The notes under the pieces: model-generated
What the model was told of the DNA's origin: nothing
Databases searched by the model: none
What the model saw: only the letters and a program-made list of their open reading frames with translations
Made by a program: the position numbers and the translations under genes
Shown: positions 47,340 through 59,440 of the stretch, piece by piece
Layout of the letters: the number at the start of each line of letters is the position of its first letter
How positions within the stretch are numbered: position 1 is the stretch's first letter
Origin: Euborellia annulipes
Taxonomy: Eukaryota > Arthropoda > Insecta > Dermaptera > Anisolabididae
Reading direction: 5' to 3'
Assembly (NCBI GenBank): GCA_023213315.1
Contig: JAKCPI010000866.1
Location: 1-64,000 of the forward strand
DNA length: 64,000 nt

Positions 47340-49222
47340 GGGAAGAATGTTTATAAGTTTTCTAGTTATATGACACTTGGCTAGATGGCAATACTAGGCT
47401 AGTTCAAAATTTATCCTATAGAGTTCGTTCCATTCGCCAACAAAATAACATTTTTGTTCATGAGTTTAATAAGAAATACATTAAGTGGCCTAAAAATCTG
47501 GATATAAATGAATTAACTATTATAAACTAATTTTAATTATAAATTTATTACAATTTATAAATGACCTTTTGTTAAAAAAAAAAAAAATTAATAGTACTAG
47601 GTGCCATTCAAGTAGCTAAAAAAAGCATTGAAATATCAAAAAGCAAAGTGTAGTGTGAATTGCAACAAGCTCGAGTTCAAATCTCTCTGGGAGCAAGTTT
47701 TTTTTTCCCCACTGCTTACTTTTAGTTCCATGGCCCTAAACTTATCAACAATTTTTAACCTGGAGCTGTCCAATCTTGATTGTGTTTGATCTGTGGCCGC
47801 CAGGTAACTCTACGAGGAGAGGGAGTTGGTGGGACATCCCGTCCTGTGGAATGGACATAAGTGATCAGTGATGCATTCTTCGAACGGAGTCCCTCCTCAA
47901 CTAGAACATCCTCCCTACCAGAGAAGAGGTTGGATAAAAGGAGCCAGAAATAGGGATTAGTTCATTAGCTAGAAACGGACGCAATAGGAGTTAGAGATAG
48001 GAAATAATGTAACTTCACGGAGTTCCGGTAGATGACTACGACCAGAAGCTGGTTGGGTTTGAGGTGTGTGTCTCCGTGCACGAATGCATCTCGGGTAAAT
48101 AAACGGGGATCCCAATAGGAATTTCAAATAATAATATAAGTACGAATTGCCGATAAATTAAAAAAAAAGCAAATGTGTGGAGTCGTAGGACCCCTGGCAG
48201 GAACGAAGTTTCTCACGCCTTTTTTCAACTCAGAATATAATTTAATATGAATATTATTTAAATAGACGGAAGATCGAGTCTAGCCAGGGAGCTGGAACCT
48301 ACGGTAGATAGAAGGAAATAAAGAGAAGGAGGAGGTGGGCGTGGCCTCGCCAAGACTTCGGCTAATCTCGCCTACCTCCGCCGTCGCTCGGGCACTGGGA
48401 ACGCGTTTTTGTTACGTTACATTTTCTCCCAATTCACCCTGCGTAAGCAGCGTTAAAGAACTTCTTTCCAATTATACTGTTTTCAGTGGATAAGAGCAAT
48501 GAGTAAGAAATCGTTTAAAGTTTAGTTTTTTTTTTTAAACATATCCTATGCATTAAGTAAAACTAGTCATCCAGAAAAAAATAAGTTTTAGAGAGGAATT
48601 ATTTTCTGAATTAGCCAAACAATTCAGTAAAAAAAAAGGGAAGTAATCGTAAGCGTAGATAAAAGAATTTTTTTTCTTTTTATTTAATTGAAAAGGTTTT
48701 TTTTTTTTTCTAATATCCTTGCGTGCCAAATAGATTTTTTTTTTTTAGTGTAAAACTTTACGAGTAAATAGTGATGGTGGCCCGGATATCGAGAAGTTGA
48801 ACTTTTGGGATAACGAATCGGATGAGGAGTGTAAATAAGGCGATCTTGGTGGCGGTTGGTTTCAATAAAATGAAAAATGCCCATCGCCAAGTAGCCAAAT
48901 AGCCAAAATAGCCAAATAGCCAACTTAGGCCCCCCTTCTTTTGCTTAGCTTGGCAGGCAGTGGCTGACAGCTGCCACTCGGGGGGTCGGGGAGCTGAGCC
49001 CGCCCCTATGTCGCCGGCTCGGGCGCCGTTAAGGCGCCCTGGAGACGGGGATGAGGGAAACTTTTATCTCGCTCTCTGTTTTGTTCACTTTCTTACTTTC
49101 TTTTATATATACAGCAAATATATTTAAAAAAAAAAATCTACAGTATCTATTGTTAATGTATAGTGTATAGCAAAATGAAATGTTATATTATATATATATT
49201 AAATATATTTAATTTAAAATAA
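47340..49222. other. No gene seen; mixed GC-rich blocks
   Basis: 47640-47700 has a tRNA-B-box-like GAGTTCAAATCTC; 47770-48440 is GC-rich with AATAAA motifs and may hold an old LTR; 48885-48922 is a short AAATAGCC tandem; 48925-49060 is GC-rich. Confidence 0.4.
48045..48120 (+). repeat. Repeat shared with 49441-49520, copy 1
   Basis: TGTGTCTCCGTGCACGA, then TAAATAAACGGGGATCC; the second copy has CGTGCCTCAGTGCACGAT and CATATAAACGGGGAATG. GC-rich regions around both may be LTR or LINE remnants, boundaries unknown. Confidence 0.35.
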
Positions 49223-49335
49223 GGGCAGGTTCAGCCAAATTATTTGCTTATCGATCCTAGAGATGTTTCGAGATATATTTAATGTCTCATCATCAGTCCG
49301 TATTGAATAAAGATGGTCATTAATTATACAGCAAA
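49223..49335. repeat. Partial copy of the 500-bp palindrome
   Basis: GGGCAGGTTCAGCCAAAT, TGCTTATCGATCC, GATGTTTCGAGA, GTCTCATCATCAGTCCG and GGTCATTAATTATACAG in order. Confidence 0.7.
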
Positions 49336-49440
49336 TGTGGAGGAAGAAGAAGGGACCAGTCCCGAAAGGGACTGATTTTTGAGGAGTAGAGAGTTCAAGG
49401 GCCTCTCACTCCCAAACATTGGGAACCGGGTTGTTGGTTC

Positions 49441-49520
49441 TCGAGCCAGATACCGGTACATATGAGTTCGTGCGTGCCTCAGTGCACGATACACCAGGGG
49501 CATATAAACGGGGAATGTTT
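49441..49520 (+). repeat. Repeat shared with 48045-48120, copy 2
   Basis: Ends in a T15 run after CGGGGAATG. Directly upstream is a GC-rich block with a short palindrome GGACCAGTCCCGAAAGGGAC. Confidence 0.35.
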
Positions 49521-49617
49521 TTTTTTTTTTTTGTAGGCTATTGAGGGTTTTTATGCCATAATTTAAGGCTTTTCTCTCAAATAAGAAAAAAAAAATACAG
49601 CATAGGGCTCCTATGTA

Positions 49618-49806
49618 CAGTGAGGGACAATATTAAGTCCCACCCATGCGATTTCTACTTGTGATTATTTCATTGTTTTTAAAAAAATATTATATATTTT
49701 TTAATGGAAACTTTCATGGTTCAAACCTAGAAAACTAGTTTATAAAAACAATGAAATAATCACAAGTAGATAACGCATGGGTGGGACTTAATATTGACCC
49801 TCACTG
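49618..49806. mobile_element. TA-flanked palindromic MITE, intact copy
   Basis: 189 bp, ends CAGTGAGGGACAATATTAAG and its inverted copy, flanked by TA (49616-49617, 49807-49808). The terminal repeats reach inward about 65 bp (CCCACCCATGCG, TACTTGTGATTATTTCATTG). TA duplication and CAGTG ends fit Tc1/mariner/pogo non-autonomous elements. Confidence 0.85.
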
Positions 49807-49813
49807 TACATAT

Positions 49814-50195
49814 AAAAATCTGGTGTGAACAGCACGGTGCACAACTTTCTCTTACCGAAGGGTATTTAATGAAGTACAAAAAGTCTTCAGAAGATTTCAA
49901 TGGCAAAATGAGAATATACATTTATATATTTATAATAAATAATTGATTTTTGAATTTTAATCAAAACCGTTGGAGCAAATTTTGAGAAAATCGAAAAAAT
50001 ACATCAGTAAAGTACTAGTACTTTTTGGCCGCTTTTGATTAAAAGCTTATTTTCACCTCCTAGGAGGGTGCCTAACTTATATATAAAATTTCAACCTACT
50101 AGCTCAATTCCTTCATGCTTTAATTTGAACCCAGTATGACAGACAGACAGACAGACCATGTCGCGAAAACCACTTTAGAGGCAAGAGAAAGTAAA
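49814..50195 (-). mobile_element. DHP element, internally deleted
   Basis: Half an L hairpin (49814-49862), body from GTCTTCAGAAGATTTC to the CAGA repeat and GTGGTTTTCGCGACATG complement, then only the outer GAGGCAAGAGAAAGTA of the S hairpin. Confidence 0.7.
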
Positions 50196-50246
50196 AAATC
50201 TGGAGTGACTGTCGCACAGCACACAACTTTCTCTTACCTTCGGTTA
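50194..50246 (-). repeat. Half of a second DHP long hairpin
   Basis: AAAAAATCTGGAGTGAC to CTCTTACCTTCGG starts in the terminal A run of the preceding DHP and stops at the loop. Confidence 0.6.
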
Positions 50247-52023
50247 GAATTTTTTCCCTTCTGTGAAAATCTTTTATCTTTTTTTTTTTTTAGGGAGACT
50301 AACATGGTAAGTTTTTTCTGCCTTTTTTTTCGTCGGGCGGGAAATTTTTTTCTTCCTCACGAGGAAATTATTTCACCTTTCTTTTGGTTGTTTTTTTTCG
50401 CACGAGTCTCATCCGATCTTTTCAAATTCAGGTTTCGGCTGGTTTTTGGCCGAAACTGGCCGAAACCGAATATTCGGTCGGTTCCTACATATTATATATT
50501 TTACTCTATTTAATTTGGAATATGAATTAGAAAATTTTTTATCTTTCTTTTTTTACAAAAGAATGTTAATTTTGATTCTGATAAATTATAGCAATTTAGT
50601 AGAATCTACTTCGAAGATGGTGGTAGAGAGAGAAAGGGAGAAAATCTTTTGCAAATCCGACGTGAAAATATTGCCGAAATCTCGTTTACGAAATATCTTC
50701 TAATTGAGATGAATCACAAAGGCAATGGAGATATTTTTTTCATTCATTGACATTCTGACGTCACCAGACCATAAATAAATCTTAGCCTAAAAAATAGTTT
50801 TAATTTTCAAAAGTGATTTTTTTCATCCTTTTTTGGCTCGAGAGAGAAAGACTTTTGTGCCGTCTTATCATCGTCTCCCCGGTTTTTTTTTTTTTATCCT
50901 GGCTCGTTCGTCGCGTAAGCAAGATAAATTAGTGAAAAAAGCTCGGGACGTAGGGCCAAGGCTGGCTGATAGGACGACGACGAAGAGGGCCTCCAGATGA
51001 GGGTCTTAAAAACATTTAAATGAACGACAAACCATGACTGTATATTTCCTTTTCATGAGGATTAGTAGAGGAAGGAGAACAAAAAAAAAAACGAAGGGAT
51101 TAACTTTTCTTCAGACGGTCTAATATCTATTAACAAAATTTATTACTCATTAAAAAAAAAAGCTCGTAAATTGATAATGGCGGTTTTATATCTCATTTAA
51201 ATAAAATTTAAAAACAAACAATAAATAAATATGTCTAGACTCCTCTTGTACTGGTTTGGTGATTAATAGCGCGAACATTGTCGTTTTTGTACAATTAAAA
51301 GTGTAATATTTTTGACAATGGTATTTTTTCGTTGAATTAAAATTAGAAACAATTAGAATGCTCTCAGATGGAGAGAAAAACGGTCCCCGATCAAAATTGA
51401 CTATACGCCGGTGGGTCGTCTGGGTTTGAGAATGGACCTCGTGTAATTAATTTCTCAGGGCTAATGCGACTCAATAATATGAAAAGAAAATGCGAAATTA
51501 ATTTTTTATTATTCCCTCTCACCCTCCTCAAAAAAAGTCGCCCCCCTTCAAATTATCCTCTGGATCCATGAGATAGCTAATATGATGAAATCAAAGAAAA
51601 ATAAAATATTTGTAGTTAATTGCACTAAAGGTAAATTTAATTTCTTTATCGTTACCAGTTTAATGGTAAAAATACGGCATGATAATTTCAATTCAGTAGT
51701 TTTTTTTTTTTTTTTGGAATGGGTGCATAAGGTCCGAAGACCTATAATGACCAGTAGTCACATGCAGCCAGGAGGAAAATAAAAACAAAAGGAGAAGCAT
51801 AAAAGGGGAACTCAACTGCGGGAACTGAGAAGATGCCTGTTGAGGTTTGCCATAGAGCAGCGGGTGAGGCGCAGACTACTCTTAGGGGAGGCGCGAATGT
51901 TAATTAACCACAGCGAGCAATTTTCCAAATGATTGCTAATTTTATAAATAGGAATAAATTTAAAAAAAAATATTTTTATATTTTATAAATTTATTTTGTG
52001 CATGGATGGAAGTACCCGGTATT
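50247..52023. other. No gene seen
   Basis: A frame at 50136-50513 starts in the DHP microsatellite and is not real. 50870-51000 and 51720-51900 are more GC-rich, no recognisable content. Confidence 0.45.
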
Positions 52024-52411
52024 ATTAAGGCGGAGTCAAAAAAAAATTCCAAGGCATATACAGCCAAAATTATTTCTTTTATTGTAACGTTTTGGCCACT
52101 GGTTTATGTCATCTTCAGAGCCAGAGGCGAGAATAAATGAAATTTTAATTTTCATTCAAAATTTCATTTAATTTTCATTCAAAATTTCATTTATTTTCTC
52201 CTTCGACTTTGAAGATGGCCTAAACCAGTGGCCGAAACGTTGAATGAAATTTTGAATGAAAATTCAATGAAATTTTGAATGAAAATTGAAATTTCATTCA
52301 TTCTCACCTCCGGCTCTGAAGATGGCCTAAACCAGTGACCGAAACGTCAAAATAAAAGAAATAATTTTGGCTGTATACGCCTTGGATTTTTTTTTTTTTA
52401 CTCCACCTTAA
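52024..52411. mobile_element. Palindromic MITE with repeated GCCGAAACGTT cores
   Basis: Ends TTAAGGCGGAGTCAAAAAAA and complement of TTAAGGTGGAGT; then CCAAGGC(A/G)TATACAGCCAAAA inverted. Three copies of the core (CCGAAACGTT or complement, with CTTCAGAG or TTTGAAGATGGCC) and short repeats of CATTCAAAATTTCATT in between. Confidence 0.78.
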
Positions 52412-52664
52412 TATAAATTTATATTTTTTAGCTTTAAAAAATGTTTGTTTTTGTATTATTTTATAAAATGAGGGGGGGGGGAGGTGTCATATGATTAAAT
52501 ATTTTTAAGGGAGTCGTTGTAACAAAAAGTTTGGAAGCCACTGCCATAGAGGGAGACGATTAAAATCCCCCCCTCCCCCTATCCTAGCGCGTTAACTGAA
52601 TCCATCGAATGCCCCACTCCAGAGCTTTGCTCAAATTGTTGCTCTCTAATGAGTCATATCTTAC

Positions 52665-52997
52665 CGGCTGTATATATTTAGTTTCTGACAGTATGGTACA
52701 TTAGAATTCAAGATATAAAATTTATAAACGGGGAAAATATTTATATTTTGTTTCCATGGCAACCATTTCTCCTATCTATCCAATGAAGTACAAGAGTAAA
52801 GTGGTTTTCAGAAGATTTCAATGGCAAAATGAGAATATACATTTTTAAAAATAATTGATTTTTAAATTTTAATCAAAATCGTTGGAGCGAATTTTGAGAA
52901 AAACTGAAAAAGTGCATGAGTAAAGTACTAGTACATACTTTTTGTTTAAAAACTTATTTTCACGCTTCAGGGGGGTGTCTAACTTAAATATAAATAA
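52665..52997 (-). repeat. DHP internal fragment
   Basis: From TTTAGTTTCTGACAGTATGG through GTTTCCATGGCAAC to TAACTTAAATATAAA; both hairpins absent. Confidence 0.7.
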
Positions 52998-53696
52998 AAT
53001 AACGAATTCTGAAGCCTTTAGAATTTATTAGTTTTGTTATATTTAATTCTTTTGACAAATTTCTACTTATCTTGAACACATAAATTTTTTTTATATATCA
53101 AACTATACTTCATACAAAGATAAAATTAATGTATTCATGTAAAAATAAAAATAAAATCAAAACTGTCAATTTAAAAAATACTCATACGAGAAATACTGAG
53201 AGTAGATTTTAGTAAAATTAGAATCTTCTAAATATTTATAAAGCCCATTAGTGAGGCAACATCCTTGACATTCCAACTAACTTTTAACCAGCAATGAAAA
53301 TGTTTTTATTTAAAATTCCCAATGGCCAAGCCAAGATAAGCCATCCATTTAATGGATAGCCATAAAAATGGTCCCACTCCGCGTACACGTGTTGCATTGC
53401 GTGCGTCCGCCAGCTTTCATGCCGATAAGTCCGAGTGGTCCAGGATAGATAACGTAAACCTATGCGAATTATATGCCATTTGCATTTCAATCGGACATGG
53501 CCGGAGTCGTTTAAGCCAAGGAAAGCCCACCTAAGAATCCCTCTCCATCCATTTGAATAAATTTTATAGCACGCTTAGTTTAAAATACTAACAGTTATAT
53601 AAAATAAGAATCCTCTTCGTCTAGCTCTTTGTTTCTATTAAAACATAGATAATTTTATGCCCAAATAATATGAAAATATGTTTTATAATGAATATC

Positions 53697-54279
53697 CAGT
53701 CTATTCTCTAAAAACAGGCGTTAAAATTTAACATCATAAATTGTGTGTTAAAAAGTAAAGTAATAACATCAGCGTTAAAAAATGCTATTCTCTAAATCAA
53801 GTTTCAACAGCGACGTTAACATTTTACTTTTTAGCATCGGGTGTTAACGATCCATATGAAGTTAGCTATGTTTTCAGCTTGTTCGTTCCCCCTCCATAAC
53901 CTCTCACGTATGCCCATTACTAACATGATTTGTTATTTTCAATCTAGTAGGTCTTTCTGACACAGCAGCGTTAAAAATTGCTATTCTCTAAACAAAGTTT
54001 TAACAGAGACGTTAACATATAGCTTTTATCTCAAAGCTGTCAAAATCATAACCTTAGTTTTTAGGTTAAAGACGCCATTTTTATGCATTAAATACGGCGT
54101 TAAAATATTAAAGGCCCTCCCTAGACATGACATTAATTTTTTTAACACTATTGACTAAATGTTAGCGTTTTGGCGTTAAAGTTTTTGTTTACAGAATAGC
54201 AATTTAAGGCAAGGAGGTGTTACAATGAATTAACGCTGATTATAGCATGTTTAAAGTTTTTGTTTAGAGAATAGACCTG
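53697..54279. mobile_element. MITE related to 61430-61834
   Basis: CAGTCTATTCTCTAAAAACA at the left, GTTTAGAGAATAGACCTG at the right, inside many GCGTTAAA / TTAACGC blocks. Longer than the intron copy by added repeats. Confidence 0.65.
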
Positions 54280-54499
54280 ATGGTGAGCTATAAACTATTT
54301 GTTAAAATATTAATTCTCTATAGTTTAGTCAATTTTTTACAAAATTTATTTTTGGAAACTTCAAAGTAATAGTATTTTACTGATATACTTTTTTTTTGTT
54401 TTTTCTTAATTTTATAAAAAAAAAAAAAAAAAAAAACACCGAGCTCCAGCTCTGTTATCTCGTAATTATATATAGGATGAAAAATATGGCTGTTTAGCT

Positions 54500-54795
54500 T
54501 GATAAGGATAGCGAAGGGCAGCCAGGAACAATTAAATCAGATAAAAATATAATCAATCTTTATCAGATTTTCTTTATTTGATTGTCGACGTTTCGGACGC
54601 CAGTCGCGCCCTTCCTCAGGACAATCAATTGACAAGGAAACGTCGATCTGTATTTTTTCGTTGACAATTGATTGTCCTGAGGAAGGGCGCGACTGGCGTC
54701 CGAAACGTCGACAATCAAATAAAGAAAATCTGATAAAGATTGATTATATTTTTATCTGATTTAATTGTTCCAGGCTGCCCTTCGCTATCCTTATA
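54500..54795. mobile_element. Perfect-arm palindromic MITE, GTCGACGTTTCGGAC core
   Basis: About 130-bp arms (ATAAGGATAGCGAAGGGCAG, CTTTATCAGATTTTCTTTAT, TGTCGACGTTTCGGACGCCA, CGCGCCCTTCCTCAGGACAA) are inverted around a 40-bp spacer. Right flank (TATATATATAGGTAAGAGAA) looks like a DHP S end. Confidence 0.88.
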
Positions 54796-54870
54796 TATAT
54801 ATAGGTAAGAGAAACTAAAAAGTTGCAAAAAAGATAATCACTATCATATTAATTTGTTTTGATAATAATA

Positions 54871-56044
54871 GTAGTGTAAGGGGGAGGTGTGAAAAGGGAA
54901 GGGGATCCTTTTTCTGGACTCACAATATTATCTCAGGGAAAGGGAGATGAAGGGGTTCAAGGTCGAGAGAACCAAATTTGAATATATTAACAAAACTATT
55001 TATTGAATCAAGAAACACAAAATGATATATACAAAGATAAATGATTATCCGGAACTCTTGAGACACTCTGGATATCTTCAATCGACAGGATACGAGAGTC
55101 ACGGATATCTTCAGTAAGGGAGAACGCGCGGAGGTCTTCTCTAACGCGCGGAAATAACGCACGGGAATCTTCTCTAACGCGCGGAGATCTTCTCTAAGCG
55201 GGGGAACGCGCGGCGGTCTTCTTTAAGAGGGGGCGCACGGAGATCTTCTCAAACGCACGGAAATCTTCTCTAACGCGCGGCGGTCTTCTTTAAGAGGGGG
55301 GCGCACGGAGATCTTCTCAAACGCACGGAGATCTTCTCAAACGCACGGAAATCTTCTCGAACGCGCGGAGATCTTCTCTAACGCACGGAGGTCCCGGATG
55401 TCTTCTGCGTTGGCACTGGTGCGCGGCGGAGAGCTGAAGTGGCACGTAGCGCACTAGCGGCTTAGGAGGGGGTAAGACTAAGACGGCACGAGAGCGCGCT
55501 TTAGCCCCGGAGGATGAAGGCTGGTACGGCAAGTAGCGCGTATTCGCCGGGGGGGGGTGACAGCTTGTACGGCAAGGAGCGCGTACTCGCCCGGGAGACT
55601 GGAGACTGGTACGGCAAGAAGCGCGTACTCGCCACGTGACCAAAAGTCTGGCTTATGCGGGGGTATCCCGATTTAGCCCAGTGTCACTGGCGGCGAGTCT
55701 CCAGAAAGACTGTCGAAATGGGGTGGGAATGGCCCTTTTATAGCCCTAAGGCAGGAGCAACTCGAAGAGGGGATGAGAGTCGTAGCGGGGGTTGTGCTCC
55801 TATTGGCCCAGGGCGTAGCTTGTAAGAAGAGTGGGAGATGCTGGCACTGGTACCAGTGTTGCCCCCAGGATTTTGATTACGGAGCGCATTGGAACTGAAG
55901 TCCCACTTGCTCGTTCCTTGAGAGTGTCGTAGCGAGGAGGGGGTAGTTTTGAGTCTAGTGGCGGCGGCAGCGTAAGGTGCTGCCCTCGAGAGCGTAATTA
56001 CGGGGAGTTTTAGAACTAAATGAATTCCTTACTTGTTACAGTAG
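54871..56044. mobile_element. Solo LTR (1166 bp) with 4-bp target duplication
   Basis: The block 54875-56040 begins TGTAAGGGGG and ends CTTGTTACA, so it has TGTAA...TTACA ends, and GTAG flanks both sides. It is far more GC-rich than its surroundings. 55090-55400 holds degenerate tandem units (ATCTTCTCTAACGCGCGG and variants) and 55510-55640 three units with GGTACGGCAAG and GCGCGTACTCGCC. CTTTTATAGCCC near 55735 looks like an LTR TATA region. No internal retroelement sequence adjoins it. It is unrelated to the LTR at 30 kb. Orientation unknown. Confidence 0.72.
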
Positions 56045-56444
56045 TAGTCTATATTTTTTGGCAAGTCTTGATAAATTTTTATCAAGCCTTTTTAAATTTC
56101 GCAAGTGACACTAATTATTATATTAAGTGTAAAAATAATTAATGTAGGCCTATCTCTTTTAAAAGCAATATTATTTGTTTGATAGCTTGGCCGAACATTA
56201 ATAATCGAAAAATTGGAGTATTTCAAGAAAAAAAGAAGGTCTGGGCAAACATTTGGTGAAGAAGCTCTGGCGAAGTTTGGAGGGTTCCATCATCATCAAA
56301 TGAGGAATAAAAATTATTATTTGAAGATTATTCCCTCTAAATGCCCAATAAATATACACAACAAACTGAAGAAAAAATGCAGAAGAGGAAGATGAAAGCC
56401 CAATTGAATCGCAGTACGAAGCAATATTAGGTAGTAGTAGTAGT

Positions 56445-56605
56445 AGCAGTAATGCATCTGTCAAGAACTAATAAATTATTAAAATTTTAATAATTTTTTT
56501 ATTATATATACATATCATCCGTTAAACCTGTCCAAGAAATAAACTACTAGTTAGAATTATTCTTAATATAATTATTGGACTGCATCCACACTCTTTTATT
56601 TTTTA
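56445..56605. repeat. Partial copy of the MITE at 61890-62112
   Basis: AATGCATCTGTCAAGAACTA, CATCCGTTAAACCTGTCCAA and TATTGGACTGCATCCACACT are shared with 62030-62145. Confidence 0.65.
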
Positions 56606-56635
56606 ATATTAGGTAGGATTCTACACTCACTCAAC

Positions 56636-57056
56636 ATTATGTTATGAACATAGAGGGAAATAGAATAGCTTCGAATACAGAAGACAAATGTAATTTAAGA
56701 ATGATGTTCGCAAATGTTCAAATTGATGACCATTATTGTCCAGACAACGGTGATAAGGGTTTCATGCATAAATTGTTTATTGGCTTGGTGTGAGAAACTT
56801 TGTCTTTGAGACATCCTTGCATTAAGAAGTCCATGGGCGTGAGGACCTTGACGCCGTGAGGAAGCGAATCCATTGGTTCGCGTTATAGCGTTGTCTGGAC
56901 AATAATGGTCACCATTTTGAACATTTGCAAAAATTATACTTCAATTCATTTGACTTCTGTATTCGAAACTATTCCATTTCACTCTATGGTCATAAATATT
57001 GTTGTTCTCGTCAATCGAAGTGTAGGTACATTTTTTTTGAGACACCCTGTATGATT
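56636..57056. mobile_element. Inverted duplication of a mariner-like 3' end
   Basis: 56645-56755 and 56910-57000 are inverted copies (GTTGTCTGGACAATAATGGT, GAACATTTGC, CTTCTGTATTCGAA). The right copy read on + gives CLDNNGHHFEHLQ, resembling the C-terminal GxHxEHL motif of mariner-type transposases, with an upstream stop. GAGACACCCTGTA at 57041 resembles a mariner terminus. Confidence 0.5.
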
Positions 57057-57324
57057 TATTTCAACTTATATATTCTTCGACTAAAGAGCTAATTAATTAA
57101 TTATTTTTTAACACAATGATTACTAATTTAATTATCTATAAGATATAGAGCGAATTTTTTAAAAATATCTTTTATTTAATGCGATTAATCTAAAAAAAAA
57201 TTTATTTTTTTGAAAATCAAAAAAAGGGCTTCTATAAGTTGTAGATATTTTAAATTGCTTTAATCCACTAACGGCTGGTTTTATTCTCCGGTTCATTCTA
57301 TATGTATATGATCCAGCAAAAGTC

Positions 57325-57564
57325 TTTTTTTTTTTTTTTTAAACATTCACACACACATTCACACAGTCTTTTCGGCAACTTAGGCCATTTAAGACTTTGA
57401 CGATAACCGTTGTAAGTAATATATAAATTGTAGGTTCAGGCATTTCTATTTAAGCCATCTGGTATCCAAATGGCTTAAATAAAATCATCGGACTGCCTGG
57501 GTCCGAACCCGCGACGTTTGGTATAGGAGGTAGGCACGCTACCTACTACGCCACATCCGAGGGC
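57325..57564 (-). mobile_element. tRNA-derived SINE, full length
   Basis: Poly(T), ACATTCACACAGTC, TTTTCGGCAACTTAGGCC, GGTCCGAACCCGCGACG, head end ATCCGAGGG. Duplication CCAGCAAAAGTC (57313-57324, 57565-57576). Confidence 0.87.
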
Positions 57565-57576
57565 CCAGCAAAAGTC

Positions 57577-58786
57577 TTAATTGTAATATATTAAATAATT
57601 TTACTTATAAATCTTTCACGTAAAAGTGTATAAAGTATAGGTTTTCTATATCACTTTCCCTCCAAACTAAAAAAAAATTTTAACAGATTTTAAAAAGTTA
57701 TTTCTTTATAAAAATAAATAAATATCGCTTTCTATAAGCTTGATCGAGTTTTAACCAAAGAGACCTCTTTTCGAGAGAAGAAGGCTGTTGATTTAAACAT
57801 AATACTAACAATGAAGTGTGTCTCTTGTTCTCTCTAAAAAAAGAGAGAGAGAGAGAGGGGGGGGGCTATAAGTTAGATCGCTGCAAGGAATAAGAAAAAA
57901 AAAAAGGAAAAGAAAAAAAATAAAAAAGGAAGGGGAAGCATTAACAAAATTAGTTTTCAGGAAAAGTTTTAAAAAATATTGCTGCCCGTGACTTTTTTTT
58001 TTCCCGTTTTTCCGTCCGCCCACACTCACCCGTCCTTTTCTCGAACAACAAACCGACGACCCATTCATATAGACCCAGAAATTTTTGATCAATATCATTT
58101 TACCCTCTCTCTCTTTTAACTGAAAGGGGTGAGAGATGCAGAATTTATAAAAAAAAAAAAAAAATAGGCATCTTTCCAAATGAGAAATCCACTCTGCTAA
58201 CAAAAAAAAAAAAAAAAGAAATAGTAGAGAAAAGAAAAAGATGAAAGAGAGAGGGGGGGGGGAGGAAAAACTCGTAAAATGTAAAACGTCATCGGCCAAG
58301 TAAGGATGCATTAAATACCCATTAGGTAAGCATCAATTATTCTCTCAACTTAAAATATTAATATCCTATCTTGCTTTTGAAATGGGGATCCTTGCTCTGC
58401 TCTCTCTTTCCCATCCCCTCTCTCTATCTCCTTCTTTTAAGGAAGTATTATAAATCTAAATTAGTTAAAAACAAGAAGGAACGAGTTACAAACTGTGTCA
58501 CACGTGCCACAAGTGGCACTAAGCCAACTTTACAAATGTAAAATAACAATCTAGCAAAGTAAACAAAATTATCATGTTTAAGTTGAAAAAAAAGTTTTTT
58601 TTTTCTCTCTCTTTTTTTATTCTAACGAATAAGGATTTTTTTTTTTTTTAATTTTTTAAAATAATAGAAAATTAAAAAAAAAAGATAAATAAGAAATTAC
58701 ATATACAATATTTAAGATATTATATGTATGTAAGCCGCGAGGAGATTAATTCAAATACCCGAAAAAAAGTAAGAGTGTGCCGCCGG
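57577..58786. other. No gene seen
   Basis: GA/CT-rich tracts (57838-57866, 58240-58262) and many A runs produce a spurious 168-aa minus frame at 57805-58311. Confidence 0.5.
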
Positions 58787-59150
58787 CACCCCCATGGGAC
58801 GTGACAAGAAGCTTTTGAACAAAATCGATCAAAGAGTACTAATACTTTACTGATGCACTTTTTTTCTCAAAATTCGCTCCAACAATTTTGATAAAAATTC
58901 AAAAATCAATTATTTTTTAAATGCTCTTTAAAATGTATATTCTCATGCCATTGAAATCTTCTGAAAACCACTTTATATATTTTCCCATGTTTATAAATTT
59001 TACCTTTTGAATTCTAATATATCGGTCGGTGGAAAACTAAATATGTGTTGACACAAAAAAATCTGGTGTGACAAGCGCAGAACACAACTTTCAATTACCG
59101 AAGGTAAGATAAAGTTGTGTGCTGTGCGACCATCACACCAGATTTTTTAT
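58787..59150 (+). mobile_element. DHP element, S half lost
   Basis: From CCCATGGGACGTGACAAGAA through AGTACTAATACTTTACTGAT to the L hairpin at 59056-59150; the X-box segment is deleted. Confidence 0.75.
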
Positions 59151-59185
59151 GGTTAAATTCATTAAGATATTAATATTCTGTGCCC

Positions 59186-59440
59186 CACGGGCGGATTAAA
59201 GGGGGGGCGAGCGGGGGCGATCGCCCCCCCCCCCCGAGAGGAAATTCACAATGTTATAAAAACTAGTAATCTAAAGAAATTATGATTTCCGGGCTTTAAT
59301 TTCAATTGAATTTGTTACCAATCAATTTAAATAAATAGGAAAGGGGCCTAAATGGCCATAGATGCCCACAAAGTCCTTAAATAAAAAAAATTAAAAAAAA
59401 AACCGCCCCGCCCCGACAAAATTGCATTAATCCGCCACTG
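59186..59440. mobile_element. hAT-type MITE
   Basis: 255 bp; ends CACGGGCGGATTAA and TTAATCCGCCACTG; perfect 8-bp duplication CTGTGCCC (59178-59185, 59441-59448). G7 and C13 runs near the left end; the right part reads ACCGCCCCGCCCCGAC. Confidence 0.85.

Noticed and set aside
53284..53534. Overlapping 68-aa and 60-aa frames
   Set aside because: Both strands open in the same patch, no motif on either; likely chance in a GC-richer segment.
57805..58311. 168-aa Phe/Ser/Leu-rich minus-strand frame
   Set aside because: Produced by A, GA and G runs; no start context or domain.
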